This document shows positions 21,360 through 31,123 of a stretch of 64,000 nucleotides of DNA, piece by piece. Source of the stretch: Nosema muscidifuracis (taxonomy: Eukaryota; Microsporidia; Nosematidae); assembly GCA_028335825.1 (NCBI GenBank), contig JAIOKI010000007.1, positions 186,001 to 250,000 on the forward strand, in the 5' to 3' direction. Under the pieces are notes generated by a model that saw only the letters and a list, made by a program, of their open reading frames with translations, was not told where the DNA came from and made no database searches. Numbering within the stretch: the stretch's first letter is position 1; each line of letters starts with the position of its first letter. The position numbers and the translations under genes were made by a program.

Positions 21360-23612
21360 ATGGAAAGAGAATCTAATGCACAGTTAAAACAAATACAATT
21401 AAATATCAAACAAGCTTTAATAAATAACAAAATAGAACCAACTCCAGAATCTATTATAAAATACACTGCTCAAACTATTATGGAACTTGAAAATGATCAA
21501 ATGGTTCCACATTTATATTCAGTTCTTTTTATATATAAAGATTTTATAAAAAATACACCTACTATTTTATCACTTATAAACAGTAAGTTATCTGATAAAC
21601 ATCAAGATAAAATTCTTAGATTGATAAAAGTATTACTTAATAATGGTGAACATTCAATTTTATTATTTAAGAATTTACTAGATATTTATTATAAGAACAA
21701 AAATGATAAAATCAAAAAAGTTTTAGATATTTTTAATTTAAAAGATGAATATGCAATGAATTTAGAAGATGAAGAATTTTTAAAATTTTATAATTTATTT
21801 TTTAATAGTTTAATAGATAAAGTAGATTTTAAAGATAAGTTAGGAAATTTAGATAACAAATATGTTTATAATATTTTATTAAAATATACTAATTATATTA
21901 TTAGTGGACCACAAATGGATGAAACAATTGTATGTGAAAAAATTTTAGATAATTTATTAACAGTTAATAAGAAAGATCATTTTAAAGAAAAATCTTTTGA
22001 TTATAAAATTGAAGCTTTAAATTTTATTATTAACAAAATTAAAGTTAATAAAGATATTTCCAATAATGAGAATGAAATTATGGAAATTATTAACAAAATA
22101 TTTAGTTTTAATAATATTAATTATTTAAAGACAAAAACTCATGTAATAGAATTAACAAAAGATTTAAAAGATTTTATTGAACTTGTTGTTCTTAACAAAA
22201 ATACTGATATAAAACTTGTTCAAGATTTTTTTAGTATTAATAGATTATTTTTAATTCCCAATTATATTTCATTAATTCGTAATATAACTTCTACAAAATT
22301 ATTACAATATTTGGTAAGTGCAGTTGATATAGAAATTTTAAATCAAATAATTGAATTAGATATGAATTTATTAAGATTTAGTACAAATAATGATATTTCT
22401 TTATTTTTTAAGTTATATGAAAAAGATAAAAATATGATTAATATTATGCCAACATTTTTAGATTATTGTACTGATAATGAAAATTTAATTAATAATTTTA
22501 TAAATTTTCTTACTTCAATTATATCAACAAATTATATTTCAGTATGTACATGTTTAAGAAATATTATTAGAAGTCATGAATTAAATTTTAACAAAGAAAT
22601 TTATTTAAGAAATATTATTACTAAAGAAACTAGTGAAAGAATTCTTAAAGAAGTTACAAAATATGAAATTTTTAGATTAGTTATTACAAATTATCAACAT
22701 AATGGAGCAGTTAATGATCTTTTATTTCTTATGATAAATTATATTTCAAATTTAGATAATGAATGTAATGAACTTATTAATGAAATAATACAAGGAGAAT
22801 ATAAAAATTTAAATATAGTAAAATTTTTAGTACCAAAAATGAATGTCAGTTTAGATTTCGTTAGTAAAATTATTGATGAATGTTCTAAAAATAATGATAA
22901 TCAAAAAAGATTTTATGAAATTTTATATTATTTAGAAAAGAATAATAAAATTCAATTTGATATTTGTTCTGAGTTATATTCTCAAGATATGGTAGATAAT
23001 ATAAAAGCTAATAGTTTAAAAATGAGAATGAAATGTTTGTATACAAGATTAGTTAAAAAATGTTGTAATAAATCAGAAGAATGTAAAAATAGATTTTTAT
23101 CATCATTAATGATAAGTTTCTGTCTTGGTAATAAAAGTGCTAAAGATATTAACAAATCTATTGTTGATGAATTGATGACTACTAATATGAAATTTAGTAT
23201 GCTTGATTTTATAGAAGAAAATATGAAAAGTAATGATATTATTTTAAGATCAGGATGTCTTTTTGCTTTTGAACATTTGTTAAAACATAATATTCAAGAT
23301 ATGAAAGTTGAGTATATGAAAAATATTTACAATTATTTATTTATTATTTACAAAGATGTTAATGCATTGATAATTATAAATATTTTAGTAAATTTTATTA
23401 CTTATTCCAGAAATATAATTAATAACAATATGATAGAAATTATTGAATATTATATAGATAGTAAGAAAAAGAAATATAGAAAAGATATAAAAAATATTAT
23501 TCGTTTGATATTATCTAAGAAATGTTTTGATATTAATAGAAGAATTAAGCAGTATTATAAATTTAAAATTAAAACAGAAACTGATGAAATAATAGTAAAG
23601 AAAAATAAATAA
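21360..23612 (+). CDS. Large HEAT-like helical protein, possibly Rrp12-like
   Basis: A 750-residue protein. The ATG at 21360 follows CCCCATAAAA. It is all-helical, built of repeating hydrophobic helix pairs as in ARM/HEAT solenoids, without long charged linkers. The last 110 residues read like the end of Rrp12: a repeat (LIIINILVNFITYSRNII), a linker, then KKKKYRKDIKNIIRLILSKK followed by a basic tail. Rrp12 helps export and mature pre-ribosomes. The match is weak and comes only from the C-terminus. Other HEAT proteins (karyopherin, Noc family) remain possible. Confidence 0.75.
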   Translation: MERESNAQLKQIQLNIKQALINNKIEPTPESIIKYTAQTIMELENDQMVPHLYSVLFIYKDFIKNTPTILSLINSKLSDKHQDKILRLIKVLLNNGEHSILLFKNLLDIYYKNKNDKIKKVLDIFNLKDEYAMNLEDEEFLKFYNLFFNSLIDKVDFKDKLGNLDNKYVYNILLKYTNYIISGPQMDETIVCEKILDNLLTVNKKDHFKEKSFDYKIEALNFIINKIKVNKDISNNENEIMEIINKIFSFNNINYLKTKTHVIELTKDLKDFIELVVLNKNTDIKLVQDFFSINRLFLIPNYISLIRNITSTKLLQYLVSAVDIEILNQIIELDMNLLRFSTNNDISLFFKLYEKDKNMINIMPTFLDYCTDNENLINNFINFLTSIISTNYISVCTCLRNIIRSHELNFNKEIYLRNIITKETSERILKEVTKYEIFRLVITNYQHNGAVNDLLFLMINYISNLDNECNELINEIIQGEYKNLNIVKFLVPKMNVSLDFVSKIIDECSKNNDNQKRFYEILYYLEKNNKIQFDICSELYSQDMVDNIKANSLKMRMKCLYTRLVKKCCNKSEECKNRFLSSLMISFCLGNKSAKDINKSIVDELMTTNMKFSMLDFIEENMKSNDIILRSGCLFAFEHLLKHNIQDMKVEYMKNIYNYLFIIYKDVNALIIINILVNFITYSRNIINNNMIEIIEYYIDSKKKKYRKDIKNIIRLILSKKCFDINRRIKQYYKFKIKTETDEIIVKKNK

Positions 23613-23965
23613 AAGATTAAGTTTTATGTAATTTAAAAAAGAGTATTTTTATTTAAGTATTTTATATAATTTAAAAAAGAGTATTTTTATAAGTTAAATA
23701 AATTTTATTTGCATGAAATATTTTCTATGCATTGTTTAAAATAATACTCTTTTTTATGTAAGTTAAATATTTTCTATGCATTATTTAAAATATTTTATGT
23801 TAGCTAAATATTTCATGCAAATTATTTAAAATATTCTGTGTAAATAAAATAATACTCTACTTTATACAAATAATACTTTATGAAAATAATATTTTATGCA
23901 AATAATACTTTATATAAGTTAAAGATTTTTTATGCATTATTGTTTATATAAAAATTTCTTTGTTT
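23613..23965. repeat. Spacer with TTTATGCA-type repeats
   Basis: Phrases AAATATTTTCTATGCATTAT and AATAATACTTTATG(C/A)AAATA recur several times. No gene is seen. Confidence 0.5.
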
Positions 23966-25348
23966 ATGCAAGGGATAATGGAGAACATAATAAATCTCCA
24001 AAATTCAAGTATAGAAAATAACAAGATAATACAAATCTATTATAAAGATATCTCACCAAAAAATATAGAATATGATAATGATGACTTTTTAAATATAAGA
24101 ATAACAAATAAGAGTTCTTTATTTCAAATACCTTTTGATATTTATTGTGTATACAGAGATAAAAAATATATTTTTAATAATATACCTATTCCTATAAAAT
24201 CAGATAATTTAGATTATAATTCAATAGATTTTAAAAGAGAACTTATAGAATATTTAAAATATTATTTTCAATCAATGATTATAAAAAAAATGACTTTTAT
24301 AGAATATTCAACTTTTCTATTTAGACATAATATTCATAAAATAAGTAGTAAAGATATTTATATAAATTTTTATAAGAATTATATGTTAGGTAAACTGATA
24401 AGTATTGATGATTGTAATTTAGAAATATATACAGGGAATAAGAACAAATTATTTAATGATATATTGAAAATACAACCTAATTCATTATTTTATACAACAA
24501 TCTTAAGAATTCTTCCTTTTGATATATTAATAAGTCTTATTAAAACTTTAAGAAAAGATAATATAAAGATTCTAATATATTACAAGATATATAAAATGTA
24601 TTGTACTGAATATTCTAAATTATCTTATGTATTCTTACAAAATATAATAAGTATATTAAGAGATTCAGTTAATATAGAATTAATAGATTTTTTTAAGACA
24701 CTTTCTATAAATTTAATTACAAATAAGAATTGGTATTATCATTTAAAAAAAATAGATGATTTTCATAATAAACTTGATATTAAGAAATATGGTAAAATAA
24801 CAAGTAAATGGATAGATACATTTTATTATAATAATAAATCTTATGAGATTAAATTAAATGTAGGAAATAAAATATGGAAAGATGATAGTTTAATATTTAA
24901 AAAAGATAATTACAAATATATTGTTGATAAATTGATAATTGATACAGAATATAAAGGATTTCTTAATTCAATATTAGTAGAATCTAATGATAAATCTATA
25001 AGAATACCTGTTTATAAATATATTGAAAAAAGAGTTGAAATTTTGATAAATTTAAATAATTTTAATCATCAAGAACATATAAAAATTACTAAATTTATTT
25101 TTAAAGATACATCTATTCTTGTTAATTATAATTTTGTATGTATAAAACGAACCAATCAACTTAATTATAAAATTTATACAGATTTACATTTTAGGATATA
25201 TGAGATAAATAAAAATCAAAAAATATTTTATGATAAATTTAAGATAGAAAAAGGAAAAAATATTTTCTTATTTGTTCGTAAAGGTGAGATTTCAAAATTA
25301 GTCTATGAAATTTCAGATAATTATCTTGAAGAAATTATTATAGAATAA
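23966..25348 (+). CDS. Hypothetical protein, 460 residues
   Basis: The first ATG of the frame is at 23966; a second at 23978 (MENIINLQ) is equally possible. No CCC run precedes either. The N-terminal 110 residues look beta-rich (FQIPFDIYCVYRDKKYIF). The middle (150-260) is helical. The C-terminal 180 residues are again beta-rich with short strands. This resembles an adaptor-type or propeller-plus-helix protein, but I recognise no family. Its last codons lie inside a 100-base tandem duplication (25311-25510) that repeats the end of this gene downstream. Confidence 0.65.
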   Translation: MQGIMENIINLQNSSIENNKIIQIYYKDISPKNIEYDNDDFLNIRITNKSSLFQIPFDIYCVYRDKKYIFNNIPIPIKSDNLDYNSIDFKRELIEYLKYYFQSMIIKKMTFIEYSTFLFRHNIHKISSKDIYINFYKNYMLGKLISIDDCNLEIYTGNKNKLFNDILKIQPNSLFYTTILRILPFDILISLIKTLRKDNIKILIYYKIYKMYCTEYSKLSYVFLQNIISILRDSVNIELIDFFKTLSINLITNKNWYYHLKKIDDFHNKLDIKKYGKITSKWIDTFYYNNKSYEIKLNVGNKIWKDDSLIFKKDNYKYIVDKLIIDTEYKGFLNSILVESNDKSIRIPVYKYIEKRVEILINLNNFNHQEHIKITKFIFKDTSILVNYNFVCIKRTNQLNYKIYTDLHFRIYEINKNQKIFYDKFKIEKGKNIFLFVRKGEISKLVYEISDNYLEEIIIE

Positions 25349-25510
25349 ATAAAATATTTAACCCCAGAAATATGAAAGAATATGATTGTTCTTCTAGTGA
25401 ATCAATTAGTATTTCAAATAATTATTTTGAAGAAATTATTATAGAATAAATAAAATTTAACCCCAGAAATATGAAAGAATATAATTGTTCTTCTAGTGAA
25501 TCAATTAGTA
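25311..25510. repeat. Two-copy 100-bp tandem duplication across a gene boundary
   Basis: Copy 1 is 25311-25411 (101 bases) and copy 2 is 25412-25510 (99 bases). They differ by one 2-base gap and a few substitutions. Each copy holds the last codons and stop of the upstream gene (LEEIIIE), an AACCCC start signal and the first codons of the downstream gene (MKEY(D/N)CSSSESISIS). Copy 1 therefore makes a chimeric mini-frame from the ATG at 25372 to the TAA at 25447-25449. It reads the downstream gene's start into the upstream gene's end. Confidence 0.9.
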
Positions 25511-26094
25511 TTTCAGAATCATCAGAAGAAATCCATCCTAATATTGATGAGAAGAGTTATAAAAATTGGAAAAGATAAATGAGAAAAGAAGAAAAATCTA
25601 AAAATAAAGAAAGATTGAATTTTCTAAATAAAAAATCTGAACTTACATTTGAAGAAGTTGAAGAGAAAAAATATTTAATTGAGATTTTAAAACCTAAGTA
25701 TACATCCAAAAATGAAGATTCTTTTAGAACTTCTAATCAAAAAATTTTAGAAGAAGATGATTATACAAATGTTCTTATAGAATTGATAGATGATCCTTCA
25801 TTAGATAATTTTATTGATGTTCTTGATAAAAATAATATAAATGTAAATAAACTTGAAGATGAAATTTTATATAATTTAAGTGAGAATATTAAAGAAGGAA
25901 ATGATGAAGTAGGAATTATTTTGAGTAAATTATCTTTATTTTTAGGATATCTTAAAAGTACGGGTAGATCTGTGTTAGAGAAATTAAATAATGAATTGAA
26001 GGTACCAGAAAAGATGAAGAAATTTAATAAAGATATATTAGTTTATTATGAAGAATCTAAAGCAGCTATACTTAATTTAAATAGAGAAGAGTAG
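25471..26094 (+). pseudogene. Hypothetical acidic protein, frame broken by a TAA at codon 36
   Basis: The best start signal (CCCC 25461-25464, ATG 25471) begins a Ser/Glu-rich frame (MKEYNCSSSESISISESSEE) that ends at a TAA at 25576-25578. The next codon, in the same frame, is an ATG at 25579 that opens 171 further codons to 26094. Either translation begins at 25579 and the upstream piece is leader, or the original gene had about 207 codons and was broken by one nonsense change. The longer part is helical and acidic (EEVEEKKYLIEILKPKY, LDKNNINVNKLEDEILYNL). Nothing identifies a family. Confidence 0.5.
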
Positions 26095-26419
26095 AATAAA
26101 ATATTTTGTTATTAAAGTTATTTGTAATATAAAATTAATATAAACACAACTTTTTAAATAAAGTAATTAAAATTAATATAAACAACTCTTTAAATTAAGA
26201 TAATTAGAACTCTCTTTAAATTAAGATAAACACAATTCTCTAAATTAAGATAAATACAACTTTTTAAATTAAGATAAATGAATATAATATAAATAAAGTA
26301 AATATAATTAAGATAATTACAACTCTTTAAATTAAAATAAAAAACCCTTTAAATAAAATATAAAAATCAATCATTGAAAAATGACACCATAAATAATTAA
26401 ATAATTCTAATAAAATAAT
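26095..26419. repeat. Spacer with AAATTAAGATAAA repeats
   Basis: A unit near CTCTTTAAATTAAGATAAAC is repeated about seven times between two convergent genes. No gene is seen. Confidence 0.55.
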
Positions 26420-28420
26420 TTATTCCTTAGATAAGAACTTGTAGATAGTCTTGCAATATTTGCTAGAATCTGGTAATAAGAATCCACAATTAATAAGCAT
26501 AGTGTTAAATAATAATTCAGTGGTCTCTTTAAATTCTTCTTCATTTCCATTATCAAGATATCCTTTCATCTTTAATACTATTGGATGATTAGGATTTATC
26601 TCAAAAATCTTCTTAGAAGTAGCTGCTAATGCTGCAAGTGGATTAGTTTCTGCTACTAATTGAGATTTCATAATAGATTCCATAGCAGCTGAATTAGAAT
26701 ATTTAGTAGTAGATATTATAGAAGGAACTGATCCAAGTCTAAGATTAATAACTACTTTCTCTACATCATTATTTAATATCTCTTTAACTTTAGTTAGTAC
26801 TGGTTCAAACTCTTTTTCTATTTCTTCTTTATTTTGGTTAGCTTCTTCTGGTAATTCTACTCCTTCAGAAGTTATTCTCTGTACTGTCTTTTCCTTATAT
26901 TTTTTAAGACCTCTTAACATTACTTCATCCATAGGATCATGCATAAATATAACTTCATAATCTTTAAATGCTTCTAAGCATGGATTATTTACTACTTGAT
27001 CTTTAGATAGACCTGTCAATACATAAATTTGATTTTGATTTTCTTTCATATTTTCTACATATTCATTAAATGATCTAAGTTTATCATCAGATTTACTTGT
27101 AGTATATCTAAGGCAGTTTACTAATTTCTCTTGTTGTGAGTCATTACAGTCAGATACAGCTAATTTCAAACAATTACCAAATTCTTTATAGAAAGCAGAA
27201 TATTTCTCTTCATCTCTTGATAATTTATTAATCATATCTAATACTTTCTGTGGAAGAGTCTTTTTAACTAATTTCATAACATTATGTCCTTGAATAAGTT
27301 CTCTTGATACATTCATAGAAATATCATTACTTGCTACTATACCTACTACAAAATTCATCCATTCAGGAATATTATCACCAAAATCATCAGTTACAAATAC
27401 ATTATTAGCATATAATTTAATATTCTTTGGTTTCTTATTTTTTCCTCCAAACATATCCATTCTACTTCTCTTTGGAATGAACAATAATAATTTCAAAGTT
27501 AACATTCCATCAATAGTCCATGAATCTACAGCTAAATAATTATCCCAATCACCTGAAATAGATTTATAAAAACTTGTAATTTCTTCTTCAGGTACATTTT
27601 TAATATTCTTCTCCCATAAAGGTCTATCAGTATTAACCTTAGTTTTTTCTAAAACTTTCTGTTTTTTAATTTCTTTTTCTTTAACTTCTTCTACTTGAGG
27701 TTCTTCTGATTCATCTTTCTTTTCTTCAGTCTCTTCTTCTTTGACTTCTACTTCTTTTTCTTCATAAACGAATACTGGATAAAGAACAAATTGAGAATGT
27801 TTCTTAATTAATGAAATAATCTTCTTAGATTCTAAATATTCTTCATTACCTTCTTTAATATATAATACTACAGATGTACCATGATTAAAAGCTTCTCCTT
27901 CATATTTCTCTATGGTGTAAGATTCCTTACCATTAGAACTCCAAATAAAAGCTTCATCTTGAGGATGTTTAGTAATAATATCAACCTTCTCAGCTACCAA
28001 GTAACTTGAATAAAATCCAAGACCGAACTGACCAATCAAATGACTGATATCAGTACTATTCCCTTCTTTCTTCTCAAGAGCTTCTTTAAATTTTCTAGTA
28101 CCTGAACTAGCAATAGTACCAATAAAATTAATAAGATCAGATTTCTTCATACCAATACCATTATCCTTGATAGTAAGAGTTTTATTAACCAAATCTGGAA
28201 TAACTTCTATTTCTAAAGCTGAAGGATTATCAGTGACTAACTTCTGTTCTTGTAATTCAAGATAAAGACTTCTAAATTTATCACAAGCATCACTTGAATT
28301 AGAAATCAACTCACGAAGGAAAATTTCTGATGAAGAATAAACGGACTTAATGATAATGTCCATAAGCTGGTTGGTGTTTACGTCGAATTCGTACTGCTCT
28401 TTTTTAGTTTCGTCTGACAT
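26420..28420 (-). CDS. HSP90: Cytosolic HSP90 chaperone
   Basis: A 666-residue protein. I use the ATG at 28420 (MSDETKKEQYEF). The frame is open four codons further, but those have no ATG and lie between the CCCC signal and this start. The N-terminal ATPase has ELISNSSDACDK, DNGIGM and GQFGLGFYS. A Glu/Lys-rich charged linker (about 225-265) joins the middle domain, which contains the catalytic-loop region VSRELIQGHN. The dimerisation domain follows. The protein ends YKFLSKE and lacks the C-terminal MEEVD that recruits TPR co-chaperones. Cytosolic HSP90s normally have it, and there is no signal peptide or KDEL to suggest an ER form. Confidence 0.97.
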   Translation of the reverse strand: MSDETKKEQYEFDVNTNQLMDIIIKSVYSSSEIFLRELISNSSDACDKFRSLYLELQEQKLVTDNPSALEIEVIPDLVNKTLTIKDNGIGMKKSDLINFIGTIASSGTRKFKEALEKKEGNSTDISHLIGQFGLGFYSSYLVAEKVDIITKHPQDEAFIWSSNGKESYTIEKYEGEAFNHGTSVVLYIKEGNEEYLESKKIISLIKKHSQFVLYPVFVYEEKEVEVKEEETEEKKDESEEPQVEEVKEKEIKKQKVLEKTKVNTDRPLWEKNIKNVPEEEITSFYKSISGDWDNYLAVDSWTIDGMLTLKLLLFIPKRSRMDMFGGKNKKPKNIKLYANNVFVTDDFGDNIPEWMNFVVGIVASNDISMNVSRELIQGHNVMKLVKKTLPQKVLDMINKLSRDEEKYSAFYKEFGNCLKLAVSDCNDSQQEKLVNCLRYTTSKSDDKLRSFNEYVENMKENQNQIYVLTGLSKDQVVNNPCLEAFKDYEVIFMHDPMDEVMLRGLKKYKEKTVQRITSEGVELPEEANQNKEEIEKEFEPVLTKVKEILNNDVEKVVINLRLGSVPSIISTTKYSNSAAMESIMKSQLVAETNPLAALAATSKKIFEINPNHPIVLKMKGYLDNGNEEEFKETTELLFNTMLINCGFLLPDSSKYCKTIYKFLSKE

Positions 28421-28909
28421 TTTTAATGTCAAAGGGGTAAATTATTTATAGAAAAAAAATTCAAGAATATTCATTTTCAAAAAAATCTAAAAAAATTCAA
28501 GAATATTCATTTTCAAAGAAAAATTAATATATTTTATTATAAAAAGGTTAAGATTATTTATTTTCAGAGAAAAATTAATATTGTTTATTATATAAAACAT
28601 CTTATAATAAAAATTATTAATTAAAAAAATAAAATTAATATTGTTTATTATAAAAAATTTCTGGAAAATTAAGACTTTTATTTTGAAAAAAATGAATATT
28701 TTTTTAACTAAGTCTTAATATTTAATCCTCAATCAAAATAAAAATTTGTAATATTATGTAATTTAAAATCTACGACTAAATATTAATATTTTACCTTTCT
28801 ATTGGCTATTTACTCTACAAACAATTTTAAATTAATTTTTTTTATTCTTATCATCTAAAATTAGAAAAACGTTAAATCTATCCAACATAAATACGTTAAA
28901 CATTTTAAA
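28421..28909. repeat. Spacer with a 36-bp copy of the next gene's 3' end
   Basis: The 36 bases at 28903-28938, which include the stop and last codons of the RTEL1-like gene, are repeated at 28825-28860. CAAGAATATTCATTTTCAAA is also duplicated near 28461 and 28497. No gene is seen. Confidence 0.75.
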
Positions 28910-31009
28910 TTAATTTTTTTTATTCTTATCATCTAAAAATAAATTAACACTCTTCAAACATGACTCATAATCATTATGCACTTGTAAAAATTGATTCACC
29001 CATCCTGATAATTGACTAGATATTCTTTTATCTTGATACCTACTATCCAACATACATATAATACCCCAATCATCTTTATGTCTAATAGCACGACCTGCTG
29101 CCTGATTAACAGCTCTAAAAGCTTGTGTCTCATACCATCTTCTTCCATTAAAATGCTTGTGTTTGTCGTTATATTCTTTCTTCAACTCAATTTGTGGATC
29201 TACAAAACTCGGATAAGGAATTCCTACACAGATAACAGCTCGAGCAGAAGAATCTTTAAAATCTACTCCTTCTGATGCTTTACCACGATACACACATATA
29301 AGTACAACAGGTTTTTTTAAAGAAATCCTATTATGATACTTTTTAAGAACACTCTCAAATTCAGATGGTCCACCAGCTTTTGGTTCAATAAATAAATTAT
29401 CTAGTTTTAATAATTTAAGACGTTTGTGTAGATTGTCAAGAAAAGTATACGACGGAACAAATACTAAAGTACCTCCATGAGCATGAACTTTATTAGCTAA
29501 ATCGTATACTATCTTAGAAACCTGATCTAAATATGCTAAACTTTCTGCTATCTTGTATGTACCAACAAGTTCTTGTTTAAGATGTCCATGTTTCAAACAT
29601 GTTATAAGCACCTGATCTTTATTAATTAAATGAGGTGCACTTAACTGATGAGAAAATTTATGACCAAGTTCGCTACTAAATGATACAAAAGGTGATAAAG
29701 TACCTGATAAAAGAATAAGTGATCTGACTTGTTTAACAAATGGACCAAATACATATGCACCATCCATCAACCAAAAATTATACGAGAAAGAAGATCGTCC
29801 TTGAAAATCAGTAATCTGTTTACTAAATGCGTATGAATATACATCACAATCTGAAAAAAGAAGTGGACTTATTATCTGATCAAGAGTTTCTATAATATGC
29901 CATGTGCTTACACTTACTAAAGATTTTCCATCTTCTACTTTTTCAATACCATATAAAGAATTTTTAAATAATGTCATAAACTCTTTCGTTATTCCCATTT
30001 CTTCAAGTTCTTTCTTAATTCCCTTACCTTTTTTTAAACGGAGTTTTGTATGATTGGTAGTTTTATCAAAAACAGTTGTTTTTTCAACATTCTGAACGAA
30101 TTTCTTAAAAAGTTCTAGGATATTAACATAGTCTCCTTTAATTTCTCCCAAATATGCAGATTTTCTTATAGCACTAAGCAGTTCATTAATTACTATATCC
30201 ATAATCTTTGATGTAAGTTCTATAGACCCTGATGAACGACACACATCATCAATGTTATGTGCTTCATCTATTACTACAACACAATTGCTGAGATCTATGT
30301 TGGTATTAGTTCGTATTTTGTAATCTATAAGATAATTATATGGAGCAAATATCAAGTCAGAATCTTCAACTAATTTTCTTGATGCAAAGTATGGGCATCC
30401 CCCACATTTCTTACCTTCACGTGTCAATTCTTCAATATCAAATATACTCTGACCAACTTTTTTAGCTAATCTATCTGCTCCTGATACATAATTACATCCA
30501 TTAGATTTGACAAGTTCGTTACAAGCAGTGTTTTTATCAGATACACTTTTTAATTTAGGATGTATACAATACTGTGTTCTACTAGCCAATATTGAGATTC
30601 GTGGTCTGTATCGTGTTTTATTAAGCTGTTGTACTAGTTGATCTAGTTGTTTGTGTGTTCTACTGCAGATAATTATCTTAAAATCATCTGAGTTTTTTAC
30701 TTTACCATCACTTTCCGATGGAATATTAGCATTATCTTTCGTATCATCATTTACAGTATCTTTACTATCAGCTATCTGTAATTTCTTTGATGGTACACTT
30801 GGTGGTACATAGTTCCTTCTAAGATGTTCTTTATATGCAAGTACTGCACAAATAATTGACAAACTTTTACCAGTACCAGTTGGACTTTCTATCATACCAC
30901 TGCTTCCCTCTGACATACAAGTAATTATTTTTTCCATAGTTTGTTTTTGAGATTCATATGGTTCGTAAGGAAGATCTATCGATATTCCATTTAATTTAAT
31001 TTTTACCAT
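28910..31009 (-). CDS. RTEL1: RTEL1-like Fe-S DNA helicase
   Basis: A 699-residue XPD-family helicase. Walker A is ESPTGTGKS at 41-49. Four cysteines fit the Fe-S cluster (C148, C163, C172, C205, the last in CPYF). The DEAH box is at 248-251. Motif VI is QAAGRAIRHKDDWG near residue 647. The opening MVKIKLNGISIDLPYEPY and the phrase YRPRISILASRTQYCIHP are close to RTEL1, less so to FANCJ, Chl1 or XPD. RTEL1 dismantles D-loops and G-quadruplexes and protects telomeres. The C-terminal harmonin-like and PCNA-binding tails of animal RTEL1 are missing. The ATG at 31009 follows AACCCTT. The gene is divergent from an Erb1-like gene 114 bases away. Confidence 0.88.
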   Translation of the reverse strand: MVKIKLNGISIDLPYEPYESQKQTMEKIITCMSEGSSGMIESPTGTGKSLSIICAVLAYKEHLRRNYVPPSVPSKKLQIADSKDTVNDDTKDNANIPSESDGKVKNSDDFKIIICSRTHKQLDQLVQQLNKTRYRPRISILASRTQYCIHPKLKSVSDKNTACNELVKSNGCNYVSGADRLAKKVGQSIFDIEELTREGKKCGGCPYFASRKLVEDSDLIFAPYNYLIDYKIRTNTNIDLSNCVVVIDEAHNIDDVCRSSGSIELTSKIMDIVINELLSAIRKSAYLGEIKGDYVNILELFKKFVQNVEKTTVFDKTTNHTKLRLKKGKGIKKELEEMGITKEFMTLFKNSLYGIEKVEDGKSLVSVSTWHIIETLDQIISPLLFSDCDVYSYAFSKQITDFQGRSSFSYNFWLMDGAYVFGPFVKQVRSLILLSGTLSPFVSFSSELGHKFSHQLSAPHLINKDQVLITCLKHGHLKQELVGTYKIAESLAYLDQVSKIVYDLANKVHAHGGTLVFVPSYTFLDNLHKRLKLLKLDNLFIEPKAGGPSEFESVLKKYHNRISLKKPVVLICVYRGKASEGVDFKDSSARAVICVGIPYPSFVDPQIELKKEYNDKHKHFNGRRWYETQAFRAVNQAAGRAIRHKDDWGIICMLDSRYQDKRISSQLSGWVNQFLQVHNDYESCLKSVNLFLDDKNKKN

Positions 31010-31123
31010 AAGGGTTAAATACTTAAAGAATAAAATTTTATATCTGATAACAGTTTTTTATTGATTTTTCTGTTCGCATTTTCTAGCTTAATTTTATTAA
31101 AAAAAAATATTTTTATACCGTTA

